From an uncultured Alphaproteobacteria bacterium (lineage in GTDB: Bacteria; Pseudomonadota; Alphaproteobacteria; RF32; CAG-239): 8,666 nt of DNA. The notes beneath the pieces were generated by a model. It made no database searches and had not been told where the DNA came from. It was given only the letters and a program-made list of their open reading frames with translations. Positions 1-7,762 of this stretch are shown here, piece after piece. Position 1 is the stretch's first letter; each line of letters starts with the position of its first letter. A program made the translations under genes and the position numbers. The stretch covers positions 1-8,666 of the forward strand of contig CALXVW010000083.1 in NCBI GenBank assembly GCA_944392185.1, written 5' to 3'.

Positions 1-1
1 T

Positions 2-487
2 TATGACTACGGGCTAATATCTTTCACGCTTGCCAAATTGTATTTTAACTATTGGCGGCAAAAAGAAGACTTGCAAGCACTGCGAGATGCCGTGTTTAAT
101 TTAAGAGAGGCGGAAAAGATTTTCACCTATGCCTTGTTCCCTGAATTTTGGGCAGAGATAGAAGGAGAGTTGGGTTATTTATTATCTTTGCTTGGCAATA
201 TCACCGGCAGTGATGAGATAACCGAGCTGGCAATTGCCGCCTATAAAAACCAGCAAAAAATCATCACTGAGAAGAGAGATCCTTTGCTATGGGCGCAAAT
301 TCAGGAAAAGATAGGAGAAATTTATTACCGCCTCGGCAAAAAAGACTCAGACAAAGACACCCTGGAAGAGGCCTTGGAATACTTTCACGATTCCCTGTAT
401 ATTTTTGAGAATATGAATTTGAGTGAGGACGCCAAACGCCTAACCACCTCGATCGCCAAAACCAACCACGTTTTGAGTTACCAGTAA
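2..487 (+). CDS. Tetratricopeptide-like repeat protein, C-terminal part (5' end outside the window)
   Basis: The reading frame is open from the left edge to a TAA at 485-487, giving 161 visible residues, so this is the C-terminal part of a longer protein. The TTG at 38 has no ribosome site and is not needed as a start. Two repeats of about 48 residues are visible, roughly residues 46-93 and 94-137. Each has a Trp-Ala pair near its start (FWAEIEGELG and LWAQIQEKIG, 47 residues apart), then an L-G turn, then an Ala-rich second helix (LAIAAYKNQ, LEEALEYFHDS). This resembles the degenerate TPR family in alphaproteobacteria whose repeats carry WA-Q-LG and L-EA-AY positions. Such repeats make alpha-solenoid scaffolds for protein binding. 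Partner and function cannot be read from this fragment. No catalytic motif, signal peptide or membrane segment is visible. It converges on trxA and shares its terminator. Confidence 0.75.
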   Translation, partial: YDYGLISFTLAKLYFNYWRQKEDLQALRDAVFNLREAEKIFTYALFPEFWAEIEGELGYLLSLLGNITGSDEITELAIAAYKNQQKIITEKRDPLLWAQIQEKIGEIYYRLGKKDSDKDTLEEALEYFHDSLYIFENMNLSEDAKRLTTSIAKTNHVLSYQ

Positions 488-489
488 TC

Positions 490-517
490 AAAAAGCCCGC
501 AAACTTGCGGGCTTTTT
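490..517. terminator. Bidirectional rho-independent terminator
   Basis: A perfect 11-bp inverted repeat (AAAAAGCCCGC at 490-500 and GCGGGCTTTTT at 507-517) encloses the six-base loop AAACTT. The GC core is flanked by an A run on one side and a T run on the other, so either strand yields a hairpin followed by uridines. It starts 3 bases after the stop of the plus-strand repeat protein and lies 24 bases beyond the stop of trxA on the minus strand, so it can end both convergent transcripts. Confidence 0.92.
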
Positions 518-540
518 ATAACAACCGAAATCTTTCAAAC

Positions 541-855
541 TTAGGCGTTGGAATTGATCCAAGATTCGATGGTTGACTTGGAGTTCAACCCGACTTTTAC
601 ATCAATCTGCTTACCGTCTTTGAACAAGAACAAAGTAGGGATGCTGCGGATTCCATACTGGGCGGCAGTATTTGGAGATTCATCAACATTCATTTTGCAG
701 ATTTCCACTTTGTCGGCCATTTCCTTAGAAACTTCCTCCAAAACCGGAATCAGTTGGCGGCAGGGGCCGCACCACTCAGCCCAAAAGTCAACCAGAACCA
801 AACCCTTAGCTTTCAAAACCTCATTTTCGAACTGGGCGTCTGTAATAGCTTTCAT
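541..855 (-). CDS. trxA: Thioredoxin
   Basis: A 104-residue single-domain thioredoxin, the usual family length. It reduces protein disulfides in the cytoplasm and is recharged by thioredoxin reductase. The active site WCGPC is at residues 28-32, with redox cysteines 29 and 32. The buried Asp23 lies in VDFWAEWCG, and the cis-proline loop SIPT has Pro73. The C-terminal half (AAQYGIRSIPTLFLFKDGK) is canonical. There is an extra cysteine at 53 outside the active site. The ATG at 855 is chosen because AGAAAGGA lies 6 bases upstream. An open frame continues to 993 but would add a hydrophobic non-thioredoxin extension running into the end of addA. It is the last gene of the minus-strand block, 98 bp after addA. 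The addA-trxA order is common in alphaproteobacteria. The name trxA is by similarity, and a paralogue elsewhere is possible. Confidence 0.95.
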   Translation of the reverse strand: MKAITDAQFENEVLKAKGLVLVDFWAEWCGPCRQLIPVLEEVSKEMADKVEICKMNVDESPNTAAQYGIRSIPTLFLFKDGKQIDVKVGLNSKSTIESWINSNA

Positions 856-861
856 GTCATT

Positions 862-869
862 TCCTTTCT
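862..869 (-). promoter_or_regulatory. Ribosome binding site of trxA
   Basis: AGAAAGGA on the minus strand ends 6 bases before the ATG at 855. It decides the start in favour of the 104-residue thioredoxin over the longer open frame. Confidence 0.75.
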
Positions 870-899
870 TATATAAAATAATGCTCATGCAATACAGAT

Positions 900-928
900 A
901 ATATAGGAGATAAAAAAAATAAATTAAA
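900..928 (-). promoter_or_regulatory. Possible trxA promoter in the addA-trxA gap
   Basis: The 98-bp gap (856-953) is very AT-rich and has no hairpin that could terminate the addA transcript. On the minus strand TTTAAT (928-923) and TATATT (905-900) are 17 bases apart. The -10 box matches TATAAT at 5 of 6 positions, but the -35 box matches TTGACA at only 3 of 6. An AT-rich gap gives such matches easily, so this is a weak call. It would let trxA be made independently of the repair genes. Confidence 0.3.
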
Positions 929-953
929 GAGTAATTTGCACTTATTTGTATAT

Positions 954-3900
954 TTATTGTCCTATCGGCATCATAACCGCCGTATTTGTCCACAAGATAT
1001 AGGTTTCAACCCGTTTGCCGGGATAAATTTTTTCGACCAAAGCCCTATATGCAGCAAGCTGACGGACATAAGATTCGGGAACCTGTGCAACAGTTTGGGC
1101 CGCCGGCCTGTTGGTTTTGAAGTCAACAATCATCACCTTATCCGGCAGTATGGCCAAACGGTCTATCTTGCCGGAGATAATCTTGCCCTCAACCTCACCC
1201 ATCACCGGCACCTCGGCCTTAGAATTTTCACCAAAGAGCGGAGCAAAGTCAGGATTCTCCACCAAAGCAAGCACCTCTTTGCAAATTCTTTGCTGTTCTG
1301 AAGATATCAAATCCGCCCCAAATTTTTGCAGATATTCCAGGGTTGTTTTTTCTCTGTTTTGCGCCTCAACTTCCGGCAAAAATTGCATCAATTTATGAAT
1401 GATAAGACCGCGCCTGAAATACTCTGGATGCCCCTCATTCAAGGGAGAATCAGCAATTTCTTCTTCATCCTCGTTTTCTTTTGAAGGTGTGAGGGGTTTG
1501 GCAAGCGGAGTCTCAACGGGAGCAGGCTTTTCTATCCAATCAAACCGCAAAACTTCTGCTTTGGCGGCGGCGGGTTGCGGAGCCGGCGGCAGCGGCGCCT
1601 CTTGGCAAACTTCATAAGAAAGCGAACCATCGTCTTTATTTTCCGCCATTGAAGAAAGCGCATTTTTGCATAAACTATACCAAGAGTCGTCACTGACTTT
1701 TGTAGCTCTTTGGTAACCACAAATACACAATCTTTCTTCCGCTCTGGTCAAAGCCACATAAAGCAATCGGTGATATTCCTCCAAAGAGAGTTGTTTCTCT
1801 TTTTCCTTAATTTGGCGGCAATTATCTTCATAATCGGCAGATTGGAAAGGATAGAACAATAAGTTATTATCAAAGAGCAGGCCGGCCTCATTTCTAATCT
1901 GCTTTACTCTGACAGTGTCTGGCAAAATCACAATCGGTGCCTGCAAACCTTTAGACCCGTGCACTGTCATGATTCTAACGGCATCTTCCTGGCTTTGCTC
2001 AAGTTCACGTTTGATTTCCACTTCATCGCCTTCCATCCATTGCACAAACAATTGCAAAGAAGGAATATGTTCCTGCTCAAAAGAAAGCGCCAGGTTCACA
2101 AACTCATCCAAACCGTCTTCGGCCTCATTGCCAAGCCTTGCCACAAACTTTTGCCGCCCTTTGAGCGTGGTCAGAACATGGCTATAAAATTCAAATGGCC
2201 GCACTTGGTCTGCCATATTCAAAAGTTGCTGCAAAACAAGGGCCGTTTGCTGATATTTTGGATTCCCCTGCAGACGCTGCCACAGAGTTAAAGATTTCCG
2301 ATCATAACACAGGTCAAAAAGGTCATCATCCGTGAGGCCGAACAACGGAGATTTCAGCACCTCGGCCAGGGTCAAATCATCCTCAGGAAGCAACACAAAT
2401 TTCGCCAACGAGAGCAAATCCTGCACGGCAATCTGCTCCAAGAGCCGAATTTTGTCTGCGCCTGCCACATTAACACCGATATTCTTACAAGCTCTGACCA
2501 ATTCCTCAACAAAGCTGTTGCGGCGCTGAACCAAAACCATAAAATCGCGGTAACACACAGGCCGATTTTTAGAAACCAGCAGTTCTTTGCCTTGCACTTT
2601 TTTATAGATATTCTCAGCAATCATTTTTGCCAGACGAGAGCTGGTGGATTCTGCCACAACTCTCTCCACCGGCGGCAGCCAAACATCGGGGTTTTCGCCT
2701 TTTTCGGCTTCCACCAAGGGCCAAAGCTCCATCTTGCCGGCCTCGCCTATTCTGGAAGGCTCATGCCAAACTTTTTCCTCTGCGGCCACCACGCCGGCCT
2801 TGGCCGTCGCATCCTCAAAAACACGGTTAACCGTATCCAAAATGGCCGCGGTTGAGCGGAAAGAAACATCCAGATTAACTTCTTTAAATGGTGTGCTTTC
2901 ACTACTTTGGGCGGCAAAATAACGGCGCATTTTCTCAAATTCAGCAGGGTCAGCCCCCTGAAAAGAATAGATAGATTGCTTTCTGTCACCAACGGCAAAA
3001 ACCGTACTGTTTTTGTTTTTTGCCCCTTCCCCATAGAAAAATTCTTGGGTAATGGCACGAATAATTGCCCACTGGTCAGGTGATGTGTCCTGTGCCTCAT
3101 CAATCAACACATTGTCGATTCCGCCGTCCAATTTATAAAGCACCCATTGAGCCACTTGCGGATTCTCTAACAAACTTCTGGTCTGCACAATCAAATCCTC
3201 ATAGTCAACTTTGGAGTGCAGACGTTTATAGTCCATATATCCTTTAAGCAAATCTTCTGCCAAAAACAAAACCGCCTTGGTTGAGGCAACCAAATTAACC
3301 GCCGCCAGTTTCTGGTTTGCCTCAAGAAGTCTCAACGCCTCACTGAGAGCAAAATCAGGCCCTTCGGGAAAAGCGGCCACCACAGCCTTGGTTCCGACAC
3401 TTTTGCGCGGCTCAAATTTATCTGTCAGAAAGATAGAGCGATACGCCTCAAAATCTTTTGCTTCAAAAGATTTTCTCAAATCCTCACCCTTGCCTTTGTC
3501 AGTGGCGGAACCTTGCGCCAAGGCCTCAATAAGGCTTTTAACCGTCCAAGCATCCGTGGCGGCAAAAAAATCTTCAATCACGCTTTCGGGTGTTTCATCA
3601 AAAGAAACTTTGAGCTTTTGGGCAACCTCGGCCAACAAGGCATCACTCCCTTTGGCGAGCAAACGAATAATTTTATTTCGATTCTCGGTCAAAGAGTTCA
3701 TAAGTTTGGGAAAAGAATATTCACTCACTTTGGTGGTGATGTATGCCAAGGCCTGAGCAGTCCGCCCGTTTGGCTCAAGCTCAATTTTGCGCAAGAGCGA
3801 AGTTTTGATGTTTTCCAAAGCCTCATCTGCAGTGCGATCATCCATCACCTCAAAATAAGGAGATATTTTTGCTTCCAAGGGAAATCTTTTTAATATTTCC

Positions 3901-4310
3901 TGGCAAAAGCTGTGAATAGTCTGAATTTTCATCCCGCCCGGAGTATCAAGCAAAACCGCAAACAATCTTCTGGCTTGGGCCATAACTTTGTCATCCAACG
4001 TTTGCTCCCCCAAAAGCTGTTGGAGCTGAGATATGAGCTTGTCATCATCAATCACCGCCCACTTGCTCAAGCGCTCGGCAATACGATTATTCATTTCCAC
4101 CGCCGCCGCTTTTGTATAGGTCAAACACAAGATTCTAGCAGGTGCCACTCCTTTTAAGAGGAGCCGCAAAACCCTATCAGACAACACTTTGGTTTTGCCT
4201 GTTCCGGCAGAGGCCTCCACCCAAACCGAGAAATTGGGGTCAGAGGCTTTTCTCTGCTGTGCCGAGGCAAGATCGATTCTTCTTTGTTTTTCAAGCGCCA
4301 AATCAGTCAT
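954..4310 (-). CDS. addA: Double-strand break repair helicase-nuclease AddA
   Basis: 1118 residues from the chosen start, within the alphaproteobacterial AddA range. It is the motor subunit of AddAB, a superfamily 1A helicase that unwinds DNA ends, with a RecB-type nuclease domain. Visible motifs: Walker A ASAGTGKT (33-40); motif Ia CLTYTKAAA (about 62-70); TIHSFCQ (131-137); Walker B LIDEAQD (402-408); motif III VGDRKQSIYSFQGADP (440-455); motif IV SFRST (483-487); motif V MTVHGSKG (781-788); motif VI LLYVALTRAEER (849-860). A Pro/Ala and then acidic linker (about 906-956) precedes the nuclease domain. His972, Asp1050, Asp1063, Lys1065 (DFKT), Gln1084 and Tyr1088 (YVRQLAAYR) are all present, so nuclease activity is expected. 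The ATG at 4310 is preferred over the ATG at 4316 because GAGG lies 6 bases before 4310 and directly abuts 4316. It overlaps the end of addB by 8 bases (14 from 4316). Confidence 0.97.
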   Translation of the reverse strand: MTDLALEKQRRIDLASAQQRKASDPNFSVWVEASAGTGKTKVLSDRVLRLLLKGVAPARILCLTYTKAAAVEMNNRIAERLSKWAVIDDDKLISQLQQLLGEQTLDDKVMAQARRLFAVLLDTPGGMKIQTIHSFCQEILKRFPLEAKISPYFEVMDDRTADEALENIKTSLLRKIELEPNGRTAQALAYITTKVSEYSFPKLMNSLTENRNKIIRLLAKGSDALLAEVAQKLKVSFDETPESVIEDFFAATDAWTVKSLIEALAQGSATDKGKGEDLRKSFEAKDFEAYRSIFLTDKFEPRKSVGTKAVVAAFPEGPDFALSEALRLLEANQKLAAVNLVASTKAVLFLAEDLLKGYMDYKRLHSKVDYEDLIVQTRSLLENPQVAQWVLYKLDGGIDNVLIDEAQDTSPDQWAIIRAITQEFFYGEGAKNKNSTVFAVGDRKQSIYSFQGADPAEFEKMRRYFAAQSSESTPFKEVNLDVSFRSTAAILDTVNRVFEDATAKAGVVAAEEKVWHEPSRIGEAGKMELWPLVEAEKGENPDVWLPPVERVVAESTSSRLAKMIAENIYKKVQGKELLVSKNRPVCYRDFMVLVQRRNSFVEELVRACKNIGVNVAGADKIRLLEQIAVQDLLSLAKFVLLPEDDLTLAEVLKSPLFGLTDDDLFDLCYDRKSLTLWQRLQGNPKYQQTALVLQQLLNMADQVRPFEFYSHVLTTLKGRQKFVARLGNEAEDGLDEFVNLALSFEQEHIPSLQLFVQWMEGDEVEIKRELEQSQEDAVRIMTVHGSKGLQAPIVILPDTVRVKQIRNEAGLLFDNNLLFYPFQSADYEDNCRQIKEKEKQLSLEEYHRLLYVALTRAEERLCICGYQRATKVSDDSWYSLCKNALSSMAENKDDGSLSYEVCQEAPLPPAPQPAAAKAEVLRFDWIEKPAPVETPLAKPLTPSKENEDEEEIADSPLNEGHPEYFRRGLIIHKLMQFLPEVEAQNREKTTLEYLQKFGADLISSEQQRICKEVLALVENPDFAPLFGENSKAEVPVMGEVEGKIISGKIDRLAILPDKVMIVDFKTNRPAAQTVAQVPESYVRQLAAYRALVEKIYPGKRVETYILWTNTAVMMPIGQ

Positions 4311-7191
4311 CGTCATCCTCGTTCACATACCATTCTTTAACTCTGGCCAAATGCTCATAATCCGAATATTCGGGAATTTTTTTGGGATTAGGCTGGCAAA
4401 TATAGGCCGTTGATTCAAAATCAAACAACGTGATTAAATCTCTCAAACGTTGCTCTGTTTCAGCTAAAATCTTCTCAATTTTGTCAGAGATAACCACTTC
4501 CTTGCGTGAAAGCTGCCAATAGCGCAAAGATTCCACATCTGCGGCAGCAATTCCCTCAAAACCGCCTTTTTGTGCAATAATCCCCTCAAGCGGCAGTTGC
4601 GGAGCAAAACCGAGTGTCACCTCTTTAACACTGCGAGCTTTTCCGGTTTTGTAGTCAATGATATTGATTTTGCCGTCTTTGGTCTGGTCCACTCTGTCGG
4701 CCTTGGCCGTTAAGGTAAATTTTCCACCCGGCAAATCAAGCTCAAATCGGCCTCTGACTTCATTATACACTTTGGCAATTTGCGGTCGATATTTCTCCTC
4801 CAAAGTTGCCAAATGCTCAATCATTTTTTCAAACTTGGGCCACCAAAAAGCCTTTTTCTCTGCCAATTTGGGATCTTGTTCAAACTTTTGGCGCCCCAAA
4901 GCCAAGAGCTCCTCTTTGCCACCGGCAGGAAAACTGTTTGGATAGCGATTATTAAAATCTTCCAAAATCCCATGCAGCAAATTTCCAAAATCAGCCATAG
5001 TCAATTCACGCTCAATATCTTCAAGCTTTTTAAGCCGCAAGATATACTTGGCAAAAATACTGTAAGGATCACGCATCAGCATCTCTACTCCGCTGGCGGA
5101 AAGTTCTCTTGGTCTGGCTTTTAGAGGCGGTCTGGGTTCAGGGGAAGATATTTTATCAAACTCCAGAGGTTCATCTAAATTTTTTGCCGTTTGCTCAAAA
5201 ATTTTTGCTTCCAACGTTTCAATATCTATCTGCAGAGCTTTTAGCACGGTCTCAAGCCGCATCCACCAACGAGACTTAAGCATTGGGGTTCCCTCAACTC
5301 TCTCGGCTCTGGTCAGGTAAACCTGTTTTGCGCCCATAAACTGGGCCAAATCAGCCCCCAAGACACCGATTGCTTTTTCCGGCTGCGGAAATCCAAAGTC
5401 TCTTTTCATCGGGCGCGACATCCACGGGTCTGCCGCCGGAGAGGAGGGCCAAATTCCCTCATTAACCTCACCCAATATCATCACATCAAAATGCTGCAAC
5501 CTGGCCTCAATCGGCCCCAAAACTTTCAGCCTGGGGTGAGTGCCGTACTTTGGGCGCACCGGCACTTGCAAAGCCAAAGCCTCAAACAAGCCCAAGTATT
5601 GATCCGGAGCCACCTCTCCCAAGACATCGGCTTTTTCCATCACTTGTGCCATCAAAGCCGCACCTGCCTGCCCCGCATCTCCGCGCCACAAATTTTCCTT
5701 ACCTTCCTTCTGATTGGTTGCCGCCAATGCTTCCGCCACCTTAATATGCGCCTCCAACAAAGCGGATAAACTAACTTTTGCCTGCAAATATAAATCAGAA
5801 AGGGGCTTTAACAAGGATTGCAAAGAAAGAAGAATTTGCTTTGCCTCTGTGTCTTCTTGTTCCCCGCGCCAAACAATTTTTTCCAAAGCTCTGGCCTTTT
5901 TGCGGACAAGTGAATATTCTTGGCCCATTCCGCATAGCGGATGTTTTAACAGGCTCAAAATTTCCACTCTTGCAGCATCCGGCTTAGCGGCCTCTGCCAC
6001 CAAACGCATAAAACTTCCCCACGGTGTCAAAACCAGCGGTCGCCCGGCGGAATCATCAATTTTAATTCCCCAACGCTCCAACTCTGCCGCCACACGCCTG
6101 GCCAGATTTCTATCCGGCGTAACCAAGGCCGCCGTCTTTTCTGGTGTTTCCAAAACCTCACGCATAATCAAAGCAATAGCCACGGCCTCTTGGCGAATAT
6201 CCTGGCAATCAATAAGCTGTAGTCCCTCACAGGCTTTGGCCGATATTGTTTTGGGCGTCAGGTCACGCCACTTGTCGGTTGAAACCGCCGGTCGCATAAT
6301 TTCAGAGAGCAGTTTTTCTCTTTCCTCATTCTGCGGCAAGACCAAATCTTGCACTTGCTCCCTTGAGATTTTAAGAAAATCTAAAAGCGTTTTAAGCTCA
6401 AACTGCGGATGACTCTCATCAATCTTGTTCCAAGATTCCTCATCCAAAAACTTATCAAGCCCGGCCAAAACAATCTCACCGTTCGGCAATTCTGCCACCA
6501 CCTTCACCAGCTCCCGCATAGAGGGAAAAGTTGCGGTTGTTCCGGCGATGATAATCCGTTTGTTTGGCCTTGTTTCCGCCCAAATCTGCGCTTGCTTCAA
6601 CATTAATTTATTTTTGCGCTCGCTGGCATCAATCACGCCGCGTTCTTGCAAAATTTGCGGCCAATAAGCAGTGATGATTTCCAAAAATTTGAGTGTCTCC
6701 TGCCCGTGTCCGGCATATTCTTCCGGCACCAAATTTTGCAAATTGGCAAAATCCAAGTTTTCATTATTAACGGTATCAATCAGGCTTCCCAGTTCTTGCG
6801 CCAAAAAACACGCCTGACTGAGGGCAATACTCTCAGTGCCGAACCCTTGCGGCTTGGAAAGAATAATCCGCATAAACAGCATCATTCTCTCCATCGGGGA
6901 GATGGCCGGCGGAATCTCTAATACCCCGGCGGCAGCCCCCTGCCCGCTCAAAATCAGATCATCTTCCTCCACATCGGCAATCGGTAGCATCTGCGGCAGC
7001 AACATCGGCTGCATACCGCGAAGCTTAACAAAAGTCTCGGCCATAGTCTTGCAGGCACGACGATTGGGTAATAGAATCAAGACATCAGACAACGCCAAGG
7101 GATTTTGTGCATACTCACCCAACAGCCTTGCCGCCAATACATCGGCAAAACTGTTGGAAAGCGATATGTTAAACACCTTAAGCAGTTTCAA
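4303..7191 (-). CDS. addB: Double-strand break repair protein AddB (alphaproteobacterial type)
   Basis: 962 residues from the TTG at 7191. It is the partner of AddA in the end-resection complex, with an inactivated helicase-like N-terminal part and a second RecB-type nuclease. There is no Walker A loop near the N-terminus (VFNISLSNSFADVLAARLL), as in the alphaproteobacterial family. Helicase-like remnants are VLILLPNRRAC (about 37-47) and FDVMILGEVNEGIWPSSPA (568-586). The nuclease domain follows RDPYSIFAKYILRL (707-720) and has His740 (GNLLHGILE), Asp832 (KADRVD), Asp846 and Lys848 (IDYKTG) and Gln865 (APQLPLEG). Only one cysteine lies in this domain, so the four-cysteine iron-sulfur site of Firmicute AddB is absent. 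The start is uncertain: no ATG exists near the conserved N-terminus. TTG 7191 follows AAAGAGG by only 3 bases. Alternatives are GTG 7176 (1 base after the rdgB stop), CTG 7185 and GTG 7221. The protein ends in NEDDDD. Confidence 0.95.
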   Translation of the reverse strand: MKLLKVFNISLSNSFADVLAARLLGEYAQNPLALSDVLILLPNRRACKTMAETFVKLRGMQPMLLPQMLPIADVEEDDLILSGQGAAAGVLEIPPAISPMERMMLFMRIILSKPQGFGTESIALSQACFLAQELGSLIDTVNNENLDFANLQNLVPEEYAGHGQETLKFLEIITAYWPQILQERGVIDASERKNKLMLKQAQIWAETRPNKRIIIAGTTATFPSMRELVKVVAELPNGEIVLAGLDKFLDEESWNKIDESHPQFELKTLLDFLKISREQVQDLVLPQNEEREKLLSEIMRPAVSTDKWRDLTPKTISAKACEGLQLIDCQDIRQEAVAIALIMREVLETPEKTAALVTPDRNLARRVAAELERWGIKIDDSAGRPLVLTPWGSFMRLVAEAAKPDAARVEILSLLKHPLCGMGQEYSLVRKKARALEKIVWRGEQEDTEAKQILLSLQSLLKPLSDLYLQAKVSLSALLEAHIKVAEALAATNQKEGKENLWRGDAGQAGAALMAQVMEKADVLGEVAPDQYLGLFEALALQVPVRPKYGTHPRLKVLGPIEARLQHFDVMILGEVNEGIWPSSPAADPWMSRPMKRDFGFPQPEKAIGVLGADLAQFMGAKQVYLTRAERVEGTPMLKSRWWMRLETVLKALQIDIETLEAKIFEQTAKNLDEPLEFDKISSPEPRPPLKARPRELSASGVEMLMRDPYSIFAKYILRLKKLEDIERELTMADFGNLLHGILEDFNNRYPNSFPAGGKEELLALGRQKFEQDPKLAEKKAFWWPKFEKMIEHLATLEEKYRPQIAKVYNEVRGRFELDLPGGKFTLTAKADRVDQTKDGKINIIDYKTGKARSVKEVTLGFAPQLPLEGIIAQKGGFEGIAAADVESLRYWQLSRKEVVISDKIEKILAETEQRLRDLITLFDFESTAYICQPNPKKIPEYSDYEHLARVKEWYVNEDDDD
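4317..4320 (-). promoter_or_regulatory. Ribosome binding site of addA inside the end of addB
   Basis: GAGG at 4320-4317 precedes two in-frame ATGs at 4316 and 4310. Spacing is 0 bases to the first and 6 bases to the second, which favours 4310. The site lies in the last codons of addB, so addA translation is probably coupled to termination on addB. Confidence 0.6.
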
Positions 7192-7762
7192 AAACCTCTT
7201 TAACAAATTTTTCAAGCGCACGACCGCGATGAGAAACCGCAGCCTTTTCTTGCTTGCTCATCTCGGCAAAAGTCTTGTCAAAACCATTCGGCACAAAAAT
7301 CGGATCATAGCCAAAACCTTGGTCGCCGCGGCACTCGGAAATGATTTTGCCCTCTACTTTTCCCTCAAAAAGTTTCACCTCTTCTCCCGGCACTTTTAGC
7401 GCCAACACACAAGCAAAATGTGCGTTTCGGCTTGAAGAAGGCACCAAAGCCAACTCGCCCAAAAGTTTAGAAATTCTAGAAGGTGTATCCGGCGCATAGC
7501 GTGCGGAATAAACGCCCGGACGCCCGCCCAAAGCATCAACACAAAGCCCGGAATCATCTGCCAAACACGGCAAGCCGGAAGCTTTGCTCAAGGCCTCGGC
7601 TTTAAGAGCGGCGTTCTCGGCAAAAGTTGTTCCCGTTTCCTCGACATCGGGCAAGCTTAAATCTCTTGCCGAAACGATCTCCACCCCAAAAGGCGCCAAC
7701 ATTTGTGAAAGTTCATCAATTTTGCCTTGATTATGAGAAGCCAAAACCAATTTTTTAATCAT
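7178..7762 (-). CDS. rdgB: XTP/dITP pyrophosphatase (RdgB/HAM1 family)
   Basis: 194 residues, full length for the family. It hydrolyses non-canonical purine triphosphates (dITP, ITP, XTP) to monophosphate and pyrophosphate, keeping deaminated bases out of DNA and RNA. Motifs in order: SHNQGK (9-14), binding the triphosphate; EETGTTFAENA (41-51); LADDSGL (67-73), with the catalytic aspartates 69-70; GGRPGVYSARYA (79-90); FGYDPIFVP (150-158); and SHRGRA (177-182). All are intact. The ATG at 7762 has AGGAG 6 bases upstream (7773-7769). It overlaps the end of rph by 8 bases (ATGATTAA), so translation of the two genes is likely coupled. Its stop at 7178-7180 overlaps or abuts the start of addB. 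The rph-rdgB adjacency is widespread in bacteria; having addB next is less usual. Confidence 0.97.
   Translation of the reverse strand: MIKKLVLASHNQGKIDELSQMLAPFGVEIVSARDLSLPDVEETGTTFAENAALKAEALSKASGLPCLADDSGLCVDALGGRPGVYSARYAPDTPSRISKLLGELALVPSSSRNAHFACVLALKVPGEEVKLFEGKVEGKIISECRGDQGFGYDPIFVPNGFDKTFAEMSKQEKAAVSHRGRALEKFVKEVFETA
7195..7201 (-). promoter_or_regulatory. Likely ribosome binding site of addB inside rdgB
   Basis: AAAGAGG at 7201-7195 is the only good Shine-Dalgarno match near the addB N-terminus. The distance to the candidate starts is 3 bases (TTG 7191), 9 bases (CTG 7185) and 18 bases (GTG 7176), so it supports 7191 or 7185 over 7176. It lies within the last codons of rdgB. Confidence 0.45.

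Noticed and set aside
852..860. Two-codon open frame (ATG ACA TGA) just before and overlapping the trxA start
   Set aside because: Too small to judge and easily due to chance. The Shine-Dalgarno spacing fits the trxA ATG better.
541..993. A longer thioredoxin with a 46-residue hydrophobic N-terminal extension
   Set aside because: The extension overlaps the end of addA, is AT-rich noise in translation, and lacks a ribosome site. The ATG at 855 has a good one and gives the standard thioredoxin length.
5714..6412. Long plus-strand open frame of 232 codons opposite addB
   Set aside because: It is the antisense shadow of addB, which has clear family motifs throughout. The translation is serine-rich and has no recognisable domain.
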